Positions 11,076 through 21,200 of a DNA stretch of 64,000 nucleotides are shown here, piece after piece (the stretch's first letter is position 1; each line of letters begins with the position of its first letter). Made by a program: the position numbers and the translations under genes. The notes beneath the pieces were generated by a model. That model made no database searches. It was not told where the DNA came from and saw only the letters and a list, made by a program, of their open reading frames with translations. The DNA is from Romanomermis culicivorax (Eukaryota; Nematoda; Enoplea; Mermithida; Mermithidae): the NCBI GenBank assembly GCA_963922205.1, contig CAWUHX010000023.1:558001-622000 (forward strand), given 5' to 3'.

Positions 11076-11650
11076 TGTCGTGCGTGAGAAATTAGAAGAG
11101 ATAGATGACGACGCAAAGCTGTGTAGCTTGACGATTTATCGCGCGTTTTAGAAGAGACGTACGGAACGTAGAAGAGCGTGCAGAACGCTGTAGACGAAAC
11201 ACTCGGAGTGTTTTACGAAATCAACGCAACGATAGTCGAACGCAGGAGATTGACGGGCTCCTAGAGAGCGCTGTGTCAATTTATCCAGGGATCTTCGCTC
11301 AGGTCACCAAAGGTTTTCGGATGCCGAAACTCGCGCCGTATATTCGTAACCGCTTAAGAGTTTCACTCGCTCACTCAAACTATTTTCCAAATAGTTTGAC
11401 TCGACTTAAACACACTTTTCACACAATTTACTAATGTACAAAGCCGCCACACACTTTTCAGACAAACACCAAAAACACAACCGTTCGGCTACAGTACAAC
11501 GCAAAAAAACTAACGAAAACACTTTCATAATTTCTTCACGTTGTAGCCACGCCTCTTCGGTGGTCTCGTCACGATCTTTCCAATTCAAACTTGCCGATCT
11601 TTTTCGCAAACGACACGAGCTTTACAAATACGTCAAATTGCTCCACAACA
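11076..11650 (-). repeat. 3' LTR of the composite element
   Basis: A 575-bp LTR. On the coding strand it starts TGTTGTGGAG and ends CGCACGACA (TG...CA). It is directly preceded on that strand by a polypurine tract and is nearly identical to 24359-24933. A frame of about 70 codons on the plus strand is present in both copies but is antisense to the element and is not considered a gene. Confidence 0.92.
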
Positions 11651-11663
11651 CTCCTCCCCCTTT
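11651..11663 (-). other. Polypurine tract next to 3' LTR
   Basis: On the minus strand a GA-rich run (AAAGGGGGAGGAG) directly precedes the LTR start. This is where plus-strand DNA synthesis would be primed. The same tract recurs at 17190-17203 next to the internal LTR. Confidence 0.75.
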
Positions 11664-11998
11664 CGATCTAAATCGCCTCAAGCGATTTCGACGTGTCCTG
11701 GTGAATTTGCGTATTGATCGAATGAGAGCGTTTAGCTCGTTTTGGGCAAGTTTCTTTCGACGATTTGTCATTCTCGTTTCTCTACTCTGCGGCACATACT
11801 ACACAAACAAAGAAAATTTAAACGATGTTATCACAAAAAATGTTACGGCACAAAGTGATGAGCAAATGAAAACTAGTATTTAGCACCGAGAAATTTAAAA
11901 TTTTTTAGAGATTTCAAAGAAAAGATTCTAGTGGAAAAAGAATAAACTAGTGAAAGGAAATGAGATGCGTTAGCATCGTGATACTTATCCATTTTGAC
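11664..11998 (-). other. 3' non-coding region of the accessory module
   Basis: About 335 bases separate the end of the last open frame from the polypurine tract. I see no gene. The stretch next to the tract (AATCGCCTCAAGCGATT) is an inverted repeat and is also present beside the internal LTR. Confidence 0.4.
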
Positions 11999-12571
11999 TC
12001 ATTTCGGCGGAAATCCGCGACCTTTAGGCAAGACTTTGACCGGGGTTTTGCTCGCTTTCAGAATACCCGGCGGGGGCATCTGTATCGATTGACTCGTGGT
12101 CGGCGCTCGCGGGGCCAAAGCTCGCTGCGCGGCTCCAAGCGAGGTTCTCACTCCAACCATCGACGGTTGAGTTGTCGCTGTCGTTGCCATAATGATGATC
12201 GGAGCCGGTGTCATTTGGTACTTTGACGGTAAGGCCGCTTTTGCCATGGCTTGGGCGTCTTTCTTTTTCTTTTCTTCGGCTCGCTTGTCCATTTTGATTT
12301 GATACTCGCGATGTATATCTCGAATGATACCCTTTCTTTCTTCAGTTGCCGGATCATTCGGGGCTCGCGTGTCGGTGAGACATTGCAAGATGTAGCGTAG
12401 AGCCATCGAATACGAATTATCGGTAGTTTTGTAGTCGTAGGCTTGTCTGGCGTGGAAGAGGAACAGCGTGAGCTGTGTTATCACGATTGCGTTTTCGGCG
12501 CCGTAATACTTATAGTAATCGCACATCCAACTTAGAAGAACTGCAGTGAGTTCTTCTGTGCAATGCGGATC
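11999..12571 (-). CDS. In-frame continuation of the accessory frame after a TGA (190 codons)
   Basis: This frame is the direct in-frame continuation of the 744-codon frame at 12572-14806, separated from it by a single TGA (12572-12574). From the TGA to the ATG at 12526 there are 15 sense codons, then 175 codons to a stop. The product would have an N-terminal helical region, a Lys/Glu-rich helical stretch (KMDKRAEEKKKKDAQAMAK) and a Thr/Ala/Pro-rich tail. I recognise no domain. It may be reached by stop-codon readthrough, be translated separately from the ATG, or mark an inactivating point mutation. That 190 codons stay open past the TGA suggests the stop is either recent or tolerated. Confidence 0.5.
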   Translation of the reverse strand, partial: DPHCTEELTAVLLSWMCDYYKYYGAENAIVITQLTLFLFHARQAYDYKTTDNSYSMALRYILQCLTDTRAPNDPATEERKGIIRDIHREYQIKMDKRAEEKKKKDAQAMAKAALPSKYQMTPAPIIIMATTATTQPSMVGVRTSLGAAQRALAPRAPTTSQSIQMPPPGILKASKTPVKVLPKGRGFPPK

Positions 12572-14806
12572 TCATCGCAAATATCGCGCTTGAAAATAGT
12601 CAGGAAAGTCCTGTGCTATTTGTTGCGAAGCCGCGGTGGCTTGACGTAAAATTACGGGATCGAAATCCAAATGAGCACGATTGAAGTAATTAATGATAAT
12701 TACGTCATCGGTCGTTCTCGGTTGGATTTGAGCCGTAATAGGTGCTGTAGGTACGCTAGGGTACCGTTCTTCCGGCGGTGTACGCTGTCTACCGTGTCGT
12801 CGATGCGCAACTTTGTATTCTCGGACGGTTCGTTGCGACTTTTGTTGTTCGCTAGCCGCTTCTGCTTGCTGCGATGTTGTTGGTTCCTCGATCATTGGTT
12901 CGGAGCCAGCCGTCGGAGGCTGTTGGCTCTCTAACTGTTCTTTTTTCAATTGATCGCGTTTCAAGGGGCTAGCCCATTCAATTCTTTTTTGTCGATCTTT
13001 TGATTCGCTAGGATGTTCTCGTCTATAATCGCGGTCTCGGTGAAATTTTCTAGGACGCTCGTTCGACACGTATTCACCATGCCGGTATTTTCGACTGTCA
13101 TAATCGTCGCTTTCTTTGCGAGCAGTAGACCGCGAGGGTCGTTCTTGTGACCGTGATTCGGTTTGTTTTCGTTCTCTACTACGAGTGTCTTCTCGTGATT
13201 CGCGACGTTTTTTGGATGGAGGCACGTAATTAGGATCTTCTGGGTGCGTGTCCAGGTAATCCTGTATTGTGCGCAGCTGTTTATCGATGGCATTTCGTCT
13301 GCGAAACAGTGAAAACTGATACGCTCTGACGTTGCGAATGGGTACGCCGTGTTCATCGCACAGTCGGTCATCTTTCACCTCCAAAACTGGAGTGGGGGTT
13401 TCGGTACTTATCGGGGTAGAGGTGTCTTCCTCGTTTTTCTTTTGTATTCGATATCGCGTAGGTATGATTTTTGGAGGTACCATTTTCGTTTCGTCTTCTT
13501 CTACCTCTTCCATACGCGAAACATCGTACATCGATGAGGTTTTTACCAACGCGGCTACCTCTTGTATGTTTCGTTTCTTTATTTCCTCCGATTCCAATTC
13601 GAATGTACTGCTCGACAAGTTTTTGGATAGCGGAGTGAACGAGGACGTTGTTTTAGTCGTCGTCATAGGTGCAGTAGTATCAGCTGTGGATACGTCTTCT
13701 TCTTCGCTTTCGAGTTGTATGACGTCGGATTCGGATGGTAGTTCTGTTTTTACCGTGAACGATTCTTCGGCGGTTTGTTTGAGCAACGAATCGACGGCCA
13801 TCGCCGTTTCCGCATCGAATTCGGTATCCGCGGTGGATTGTGTAGGAGCCTGGTTAGGCGTTTTTGTGGGACTTTCTCCCGACAATATGGCGGTCGGTAT
13901 CACGGGCAAATTCGAACTCATTGTTAGAGTGTGACTCGGCGGAAAGCAAATGAGTTGCTCGCATTTTCTCGACGTTAAAATCGGCGAATTGTAAGAAAAG
14001 TAGTAATAGGGGTTTTCCCTATACTTCTTTTTCGTTACTAGATCGGTTTCGCTGGAGACAGGAAAACTGTCGTTTTTGAATATGATCTGTCGCATAAAAT
14101 ATCGATTCGCATATATCGGTCGTTTACTGTCGCTGCGATTCTTTTCGTTGTAGGGCAAGCGACTAGTCCATTCCATTAGTTCGAATTCGAACGTGCCGTC
14201 TCGTTTCACCCAATTTTGTTCGCAAATAAGATCTATGTCGATACTGTCACTTTTCGATAACAGTTTCGAGATCTCATTTTTGAGGATTGCTCGCAATTCC
14301 ATTTCGGAATGTGGGGAGCAGACGTGAGCGACTAGCGGCATAGTTCCGCGAACAGCATTCATCCATTGATGATGGTTCGGAACCGAGTAGAGCGGCGTTA
14401 GAGCCGGCTTTTCGGCGATCTGATGGTCGCATTTTATTTCGTAGATAGGCCACATTTCTGGAGGACCGTAGGTGGTGAACGGATCGTTTACGATTAATTC
14501 GAAGTTTATTTGTTTCGCGTCATCACTTGTCACCATGTTTTGGTCTATTTCGGAAAGAAATAGTAAAGACATAGGTGCGCCGACTTCGTGATGGATGCTA
14601 ACTACGTCATTGGAGCGTAAAGCTCGCTCAATTACTCTCGCGCATTCAGCGGCGTCGTCATATGGTTCAGTCTTTCCGCCGTCGGTCAACGAAGACGTGT
14701 TGTTTTTGCTACCTTTTATCATCGGTAGTTTTGTCGGATGCATTTTCAATCCGAGCGGTTTAGTGGAGTGCTCCACGTTTACGTGATTATACGTACAGTA
14801 TCGCAT
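12572..14806 (-). CDS. Accessory protein with SR/RE-rich C-terminal region (744 aa), unknown function
   Basis: The frame opens at an ATG (14806) that overlaps the last 28 bases of the exonuclease-like gene in the -1 frame. Residues about 1-290 look like a compact folded region with no family I recognise. About 290-490 is Ser/Thr/acidic and low complexity. About 510-650 is rich in SR, RE, RD and RS dipeptides (for example [10 protein letters not shown]), like SR-type RNA-binding or condensate-forming proteins. The C-terminus is Gln/Pro-rich. There are no RT, protease or zinc-knuckle motifs, so this is not a pol remnant. Translation may depend on -1 frameshifting or reinitiation from the preceding frame. 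It ends at a TGA after which the frame stays open. Being inside a young LTR unit implies it was moved with the element; whether it is host-derived is unknown. Confidence 0.65.
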   Translation of the reverse strand: MRYCTYNHVNVEHSTKPLGLKMHPTKLPMIKGSKNNTSSLTDGGKTEPYDDAAECARVIERALRSNDVVSIHHEVGAPMSLLFLSEIDQNMVTSDDAKQINFELIVNDPFTTYGPPEMWPIYEIKCDHQIAEKPALTPLYSVPNHHQWMNAVRGTMPLVAHVCSPHSEMELRAILKNEISKLLSKSDSIDIDLICEQNWVKRDGTFEFELMEWTSRLPYNEKNRSDSKRPIYANRYFMRQIIFKNDSFPVSSETDLVTKKKYRENPYYYFSYNSPILTSRKCEQLICFPPSHTLTMSSNLPVIPTAILSGESPTKTPNQAPTQSTADTEFDAETAMAVDSLLKQTAEESFTVKTELPSESDVIQLESEEEDVSTADTTAPMTTTKTTSSFTPLSKNLSSSTFELESEEIKKRNIQEVAALVKTSSMYDVSRMEEVEEDETKMVPPKIIPTRYRIQKKNEEDTSTPISTETPTPVLEVKDDRLCDEHGVPIRNVRAYQFSLFRRRNAIDKQLRTIQDYLDTHPEDPNYVPPSKKRRESREDTRSRERKQTESRSQERPSRSTARKESDDYDSRKYRHGEYVSNERPRKFHRDRDYRREHPSESKDRQKRIEWASPLKRDQLKKEQLESQQPPTAGSEPMIEEPTTSQQAEAASEQQKSQRTVREYKVAHRRHGRQRTPPEERYPSVPTAPITAQIQPRTTDDVIIINYFNRAHLDFDPVILRQATAASQQIAQDFPDYFQARYLR

Positions 14807-16008
14807 GTTCGGAACGTTTCGGAACGTTGCGGGAAGATTTGAATGCTGTCGTAGACGCTGTCTATGAAGCCGTAGCGCCCGTACGCCAAAAACATTAGTA
14901 TCGGATAGTACGCATCTAGAATCGAATACGTCAAAACTTGATCGTCGGGTTTGCCTGCTTGGGCGATGCGATCGTTCGCTTGCGGAAAATACAACGTGTA
15001 GCGTTCTACGTCTAGCGCGAACGCGTTGGCGACGATTCCTTTCAATTTTTTATTTTCGGGGCACAAACCGATCAGACGAGCTCTCTCCCACTTTTCGGGT
15101 GAGCGTTCGATATTTTCTAGTATAATCTGGACGTCGACCAGTATACTAGGCGCGAGCACGTTAGAGTGCGTTTTTCGAGCGTCGGATGAGTAAAATTCTC
15201 GTCCGTGCATGTCTTTGAGACATTTCCAATCGTCGGCTTGATCGAATCCCATTACGATCGTTTTAGGGGCCGACACAAACTCGTAGAAGGCCGTCCAGTC
15301 CTCCGGTGTCGCCGCTAAGGCGTCGAACATTATAGTGTATCCAGTGGGAAAACCCAGCTGGACGAACCGAGCGACGTGGGTCGCGTTCTGGTTCACTATA
15401 TTCATCTTCGTTTTCTTGTGTATGTATAGCTGAGTAGTCGAGATCTTTTCGACGTCGAATCCGACTAGCACATGGCCGCGGAAGTTCGGTTTTGCGTATG
15501 CCGATAGGGCGCCTTTCAACTGTCCGCTCTCAACGTATTGAGGGTCGCGTAGCACGTTGAGCGGTCTCGCATATACCGTCTCGAACCAACGTTCGAATTC
15601 CGTGATTCGGATCATTCTTTTGATATTGTATTCTAAAAAATATCATAAAATTTCGATTAATTTCTGTGAGATTTAGTTTCGCATGGAAACGTCACTCATT
15701 CGAATCGCGGCGTGCAAATCTTCTAGCGAAGTTACCGCGACTCCCATTTTCTTATCGACGGATCGATACTTTACTCTTCCCAGGGGAAGTGAAACCCGGA
15801 GTTTCTTTTTAGAGACTTTAGTCTATATGGCAGTGCAGAACTTACCATCAGCAAAGAAAAATCTGTCGTCTTGACGGTATTGCTTTTTCTGATACGCCAC
15901 GTATCGGTCTTGATTGTTAAAAGCTTTTCGAAATATCGGCGGCGGATTTATTAGCGACGTTGATATCGCCGATTCTTGCGACGTCGTCGCCTCTGATTCA
16001 CTAGCCAT
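14779..16008 (-). CDS. DEDDy-type 3'-5' exonuclease-like protein, two exons, inside LTR element
   Basis: Exon 1 (16008-15846) ends G|GTAAGT and exon 2 (15632-14779) follows TTTTTTAG, removing a 213-nt intron. The two join in frame and give about 338 aa. Exon 2 carries the motifs of the DnaQ-like/WRN-type fold: VGFDVE (D-x-E, ExoI) near residue 114-116, MGFDQADDW (ExoII region) near 182-190, LVDVQ, an LKGIV helix like the 'LAGLV' element, and YSILDAY (Y-x3-D, ExoIII) near 290-294. Such enzymes trim RNA or DNA 3' ends using two metal ions held by the acidic residues; related animal proteins include WRN, EXD2 and MUT-7. Activity on RNA versus DNA cannot be told from sequence. Exon 1 is Ser/Thr-rich with no clear domain. 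The gene is read in the same direction as gag-pol, downstream of the internal LTR, which probably drives it. A 3'-5' exonuclease is not a standard Ty3/gypsy gene. Confidence 0.72.
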
Positions 16009-16535
16009 CGCTTTTATCTTTCAACTTTGATCTTGAAGAATTTCAAATTCGATGCGACCGTTCTCTATCGTTTCAATTTTGCGAAATGAAAAATATAAGC
16101 CAAACTATCTTGCTAAAAAATGAAGGTGTAAAGTGGAAAGTTATTAAACCACGAATTTAAATTTTCATGCACATGGCGAAAAGTGTAAAGTTCAGATTGG
16201 GTGGGACCAGAGGAAGATTTTCCTACAGCGCGCGCTTTCTATTCAATCTTTCTTCTGCGCAACTACTTATGGAAGGTCAATTTATTCGAAATGGACGTGA
16301 ATAAGTACAAAATCACATAATAATATCACACGCATTCCTTTCATTCATTCCACATAGAATCTGTATGAGCGCGTTTTGCGCATTTTTACATATTCGAAAA
16401 TTTGTACTCATCGCTTTGCTCAAAATTATTAAATAGTTAGACTTTATTTATCAAAATTAAAAATTAGTGTTAGTTGAAATATATCAAAAATATTAATTTT
16501 AATGTTTACAAATTTTTGGAGGACCATTGTCTTCC
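16009..16535 (-). other. Leader between internal LTR and exonuclease-like gene
   Basis: About 530 AT-rich bases with no open frame of interest. The position corresponds to the 5' untranslated or packaging region of an LTR element whose 5' LTR is 16585-17189. Confidence 0.45.
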
Positions 16536-16579
16536 GTTTCTAAGATTGCCGATGCCGTGCGAGGCAATCTTAGAAACCA
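16536..16579 (-). other. PBS-like site folded into a perfect 15-bp hairpin
   Basis: Directly after the internal LTR the minus strand reads TGGTTTCTAAGATTGCCTC, in the position of a primer binding site. Its core is repeated in reverse complement after 12 bases: GTTTCTAAGATTGCC at 16536-16550 and GGCAATCTTAGAAAC at 16563-16577. The presumptive PBS is therefore one arm of a stable hairpin. It differs from the PBS used by the outer LTR (24341-24353). Confidence 0.6.
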
Positions 16580-16584
16580 AATTA

Positions 16585-17189
16585 TGTCGTGCGTGAGAAA
16601 TAGAAGCGTAGACGACGGAACGCAGATGAGAAATTAGCTGTGTAGCTCGACGATTTATCGCGCGTTTTAGAAGAGACGTACGGAACGTAGAAGAGCGTGC
16701 GGAACGCTGTAGATGAAACACTCGGAGTGTTTTACGAAATCAATGCAATGATAGTCGAACGCAGGAGATTGACGGGCTCGTAGAGAGCGCTGTGTCAATT
16801 TTATCCAGGGATCTTCGCTCAGGTCGCCAAAGGTTTTCGGATGCCGAAACTCGCGATACACTTACGACCGATACTGGACTAGTCTTACTACTACTCTAGT
16901 ATTGAGCGATGAGAGGATTATATATTTTACTAAACAAAAACTTACTACTGCGAATCGCCCCTTCACAATACTCAAAATGGGTCGCGATGAACAGCAAGAG
17001 ATACGACCGCTCAAGACTGCCACAAAAACGAGAACTGAATTTTATCACAAACCTTCTGCGAGTGTAATGTTTGATGTTGTAAACCTTCGGACAACTTTGA
17101 ACAACTTTGAGCTCCGAAACGATGCGTTCTTGTGAATCACTTTGTAAAACTGACGAGTTTACACTGTAGTCAATCGGCGCTCCACAACA
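16585..17189 (-). repeat. Internal LTR with diverged U3
   Basis: This 605-bp copy has the same TG...CA ends as the outer LTRs. Its coding-strand 3' half (16585 to about 16855) closely matches them, and the 5' half (about 16856-17189), corresponding to U3, is different sequence. A polypurine tract precedes it and a PBS-like site follows it, so it sits correctly both as the 3' LTR of the gag-pol unit and as the 5' LTR of the accessory module. Confidence 0.85.
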
Positions 17190-17203
17190 CTCCTCCCCCT
17201 TCG
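17190..17203 (-). other. Polypurine tract next to internal LTR
   Basis: On the minus strand GAAGGGGGAGGAG directly precedes the internal LTR. It matches the tract beside the 3' LTR, including the neighbouring CGCTTGAGGCGATT-like stretch. Confidence 0.75.
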
Positions 17204-18292
17204 ACGCAAATCGCCTCAAGCGATTCGAATTTTCTTTCTTCGGGAATGAGTCGTTTTTAACATCGCTTTTTTCCATCAATCGTAGAGTCTACAATCGATC
17301 AAGCGGCATACATTTTTCGGTAGAGCTTTCAGACGTGTAAACAGTCAGTGTAGTAGGGTAGTTTAACCCGTTTTAGCATCGTTTCTTTTCTTCCTTTCAC
17401 ACGCAGACGATTTTTCTTTCTCGGTGGACCTTTTCATTTGACTTTGGCGGCAATCAGATACTTACAACAAAATTTACAAAACATTTGAGCAATACGAAAA
17501 AAGCAAACAATTCTAACAATTTTTCAACAACAGGGCGATTCGCAACATAATATTAGTTGAATTTTGACCAAAATATATTAGAATTTGAGTGAAAGATATA
17601 TATAATTTTTGGAAAGTTGGAGAGTGGTAGTGCGAGATGCACGTTTTTCCAAGACCAAAGGTGCACGGACCTTTTCGAGCCTTCGAGCTTTCGGAATGGC
17701 AATCACAATGTTTCACAAAGCCTGGGGTAGGCGTCCTATGTGAAACATCGGCGGCGCTTTTCGTATACGGAAAGAAATATTTCTACGGAACATATCGCCA
17801 AGGGTAAATTTCGAATGGAATGACCGGAGTCTTTAGCCGCGGAGGCGTCAGTGTTTCGAAACGGAATCTTTAGCCACCGAGGCGTCAGATCGGAAAGTTT
17901 GCAGCGGATGCAAGCTTTAAGTTTCGTAGAGAAACGTATATAAAGCTTCTGGCGAAGTCTTTGAAACTCGAAATTCGAAAGGTATTGAGCGGATCAATAC
18001 CAAACTGTAGAAGAAATCTCGGCGATACGGATGAGACGTAGAAAAATTTGAAATGTTTACGATGTCGTGGTTTCTTTGCCACCCAGTAGATTACGCGAAA
18101 GCATGTTTCGAAACGGAGTTTTTATCGCAGCTCGCAAATCCGCCATACGCTACCTTTAGTCTGTGAAAGACTGTTATAGGTTAGTTCAAAACGATCAGAA
18201 TGGTGAAGACGAAACGGAAAACGGAATATATAAAAAACGAATCGATTTCGAAGTAGAAAATAAATATTTTACGAACAATACAAAATTTGGTC
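17204..18292 (-). other. Non-coding 3' region of the gag-pol unit
   Basis: About 1.1 kb between the gag-pol stop and the polypurine tract. I see no env-like or other open frame of note. It holds repeated TTTAGCC.CGGAGGCGTCAG-like words near 17830-17890. Confidence 0.5.
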
Positions 18293-21200
18293 TCAATGCA
18301 GTAGCGCGTGACTAGTCAGTTGTGGAGGACCACTGACTTGCGCGTTAAAAATTTCGAATGCCATTCGAGGCATGTACGGCTTTACGCGAGAAAGTGAGAC
18401 TTTCTGAGATTGTCCGGCACAATCTAAACTATCGATCGTTACGACGTTTTTCGAAATTTCGGAGTTTTCGACCACTACGAAGGGTCCGATATAGTCTTTA
18501 TCGATTTTAGTTGCTTTTTTGTTGTTAAGCAACAGTATGAGATCGTTTAGATCGTATTTCTGGTCTTTCGCTTTCTTATCGAAGTATCGTTTATGTGATT
18601 CGGACGCGTTTTTTAAGTTTTCGGAAACTTCGTTGTATAGCGTTAGTTGCGCTTGCGTGAAGATGTACTGATACGCATCGTAGTTTAGCGGTAGTGTAAG
18701 ACTTTTCGCGCAGTCGAAATCTATAGCGATTCTGGGTTCATACCCTCGCAAAAGTCGAAACGGAGAAAAGTGAGTAGCTGTGTGAGGAACAGCGTTATAG
18801 GCGAATGTCGCAAAAGGTAGGTATTGTTCCCAATTATCGGGGTCTTCCGCGGTGAATTTCTTGAGTTGCGAAATCAACGTTTGATTAAATCTTTCGACCA
18901 TTCCATTACATTGCGGATGATACGCAGTGGTATTGATTTTCTGAACTTTTAGAAGCTTCGCGATGTCTTTCATCAAGTTTGAAGTGAATCCTGAACCCTG
19001 ATCTGATAGTAGATGTTTCGGGCTACCATGAACCAAAACTACGTTGTTTACGAAACTTTCAACTATAGTGGCTGCTTTTTGATCCGGAATCAAATGTGCG
19101 CTTACCCATTTAGTGAAGTAGTCTTGAAATACGATGACGTATGATCTTTTCTCACCCAAAGGGGAAATGTTTACTATGTCGGTCGCGACGATTTCAAATG
19201 GATATTTTGGCTGAATCGGCATCAACGGAGGAGGTTTCGGCAACTGAGAAGTTGTTTGTTGACAAGTTTTACACGTTTTGATCCACTTTATTATCGATTC
19301 TTCCATTTTCGGCCACCAAAAATGCTGACGAATCATCGCTGTAGTGCGTCTATGACCTTGATGGCTCAAAATCTTTGCGCCGTGAAATTGATACAAAACG
19401 CTTTCAATCAAAGTAGTCGGAACTACTATCGCGGAAGCTGTGTTAGCTTGTTTCGATGTTCGGTACACTATTTCGTTTTCGGTATGGAAAGCAGATGAAA
19501 TCGTAGAGATTTGGTTTTGTTCCAGAACTTTTATCAACTTCGCGATGTACGGGTCTTTTCTTTGAGCTTCTCTGATTTCTTCCGGTGATTCTATGGTTAC
19601 TAGCCGTTTCTCAGGCTGTTGAAAGTCTTCTTCGAACTTCGGCACTTTACTTCTTTCTTCTTTTTGCGTCATTGACCTTGTTATGGCCGCTGCGACAGTC
19701 TTTTTCTCTTCGCGAAATGTTGGTCTGAATATTTTGTTTGTTACTTCTTCGCTAGTCTTTGACTTTACTTTAGCGCGATGTTCATTTCGTGATAGAAAAT
19801 CAGCACAAGCATTTTCTTTGCCTTTTACATATTCAACGCGGTAGTCATAGTCTTGCAGTTTTATTGCGAAGTTCTGAAGTCGCGAATTTCGATGTTTTTC
19901 TTCTTTGATCCATTGCAAAGGTTTATGATCAGTTCTGACCGTTACTTTTTGACCATAGACATAGTGTCTGTACCATCGGAAAGCTTCTACGATTGCGAGA
20001 CATTCGCGCTCAGTTGTACTGTAGCGGGTTTCTACGTCAGACAGAACTCTACTGTTGTAAGCGATGACCCATTGATCATTTTCGTTTTCTTGATACAAAA
20101 TCGCACCGATAGCAGTTGTGCTAGCATCAGTTTGGATGATGAATTTCGATTTTTCGTCGTTATAGACAGGATATCGCAAAAAAGGAGTCGAGGTTAGAGA
20201 TGTTTTAATCTCGTTAAACGCTGTACGATGTTCTTCGCTTATTTCATATTTCGCATTTTTTCGTAGAAGTTGATAGAGCGGTCGCGAAAGAGTGGCAAGA
20301 TTCGGTATGAATCGTCTACACCATTGGACTAGGCCCAAAAAACTTTGAAGATCTTTGACCGTTTTTGGCATTTCATAGTTTACGATCGCGGAGACCTTTT
20401 CGGGATCAGGCGAGATTCCATTTTCGCTTAGCAAGTGACCAAGAAATTTTACTTGTTTCGGCACGAAATTGCATTTATCTGGTCTTAGTGTTAGATTTGC
20501 ATCTCGAAGAGCATCAAAGATCAGTTGGATATGTGCTAGATGATCGTTATACGTTTGCGAAAAGACTATGATATCGTCGATGTAGACCAAACAGATTTTC
20601 CAGATATATGGATGCAGGATCCGTTCCATTAGTCTTTGAAATTCAGCGGGGGCATTTTTCAAACCGAAAGGTAGAACTTTGAAACGAAACAAACCTTCTT
20701 GACTGACGAAAGTAGTTTTATCGCGTGAAGCGATGTCTAAAGGGATTTGCCAGTACCCTGCTTTCAAGTCTAGAGTTGAGAAAAATCTTGCATTGCCTAG
20801 AGCGTCTAGATAGTCATCAATTCTCGGGATCGGAAACTTATCGCTAGGAGTAACTTCATTTATACCTCTATAGTCGACTACGGGTCGCCAACTTCCATCT
20901 TTCTTCGTTACCAGAAACATAGGTGCTGCCCACGGTGATCGCGAAGGTTCGATGAGGCCTTTTTCCAGCATTTCTTGGATTTTCTGACGAACCATTGGTC
21001 TTTGTTCAATCGGCGCACGATAGTAGTGTTTCGCGACTGGTTTAGCATCACCGGTGTCTATAGAGACCGTTAACTCGTGAGTGAGAGTAGGCTGATCTCC
21101 AGGGAGACTGAAAACATCACGATACTGCTTGAAGACTTCGATAGCGATTTTTCTATCTTCATCGTCGATATTCGACTTTTCGGTCATTTTTTCGAGAGCG

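Noticed and set aside
11434..11883. 149-codon plus-strand frame starting in an LTR
   Set aside because: Antisense to the element, partly in the LTR, and its first 70 codons recur in the other LTR at 24717; no known domain.
12572..14806. Host SR splicing factor gene
   Set aside because: No RRM domain is visible, and the frame lies within LTRs, between a polypurine tract and an exonuclease frame in the same orientation.
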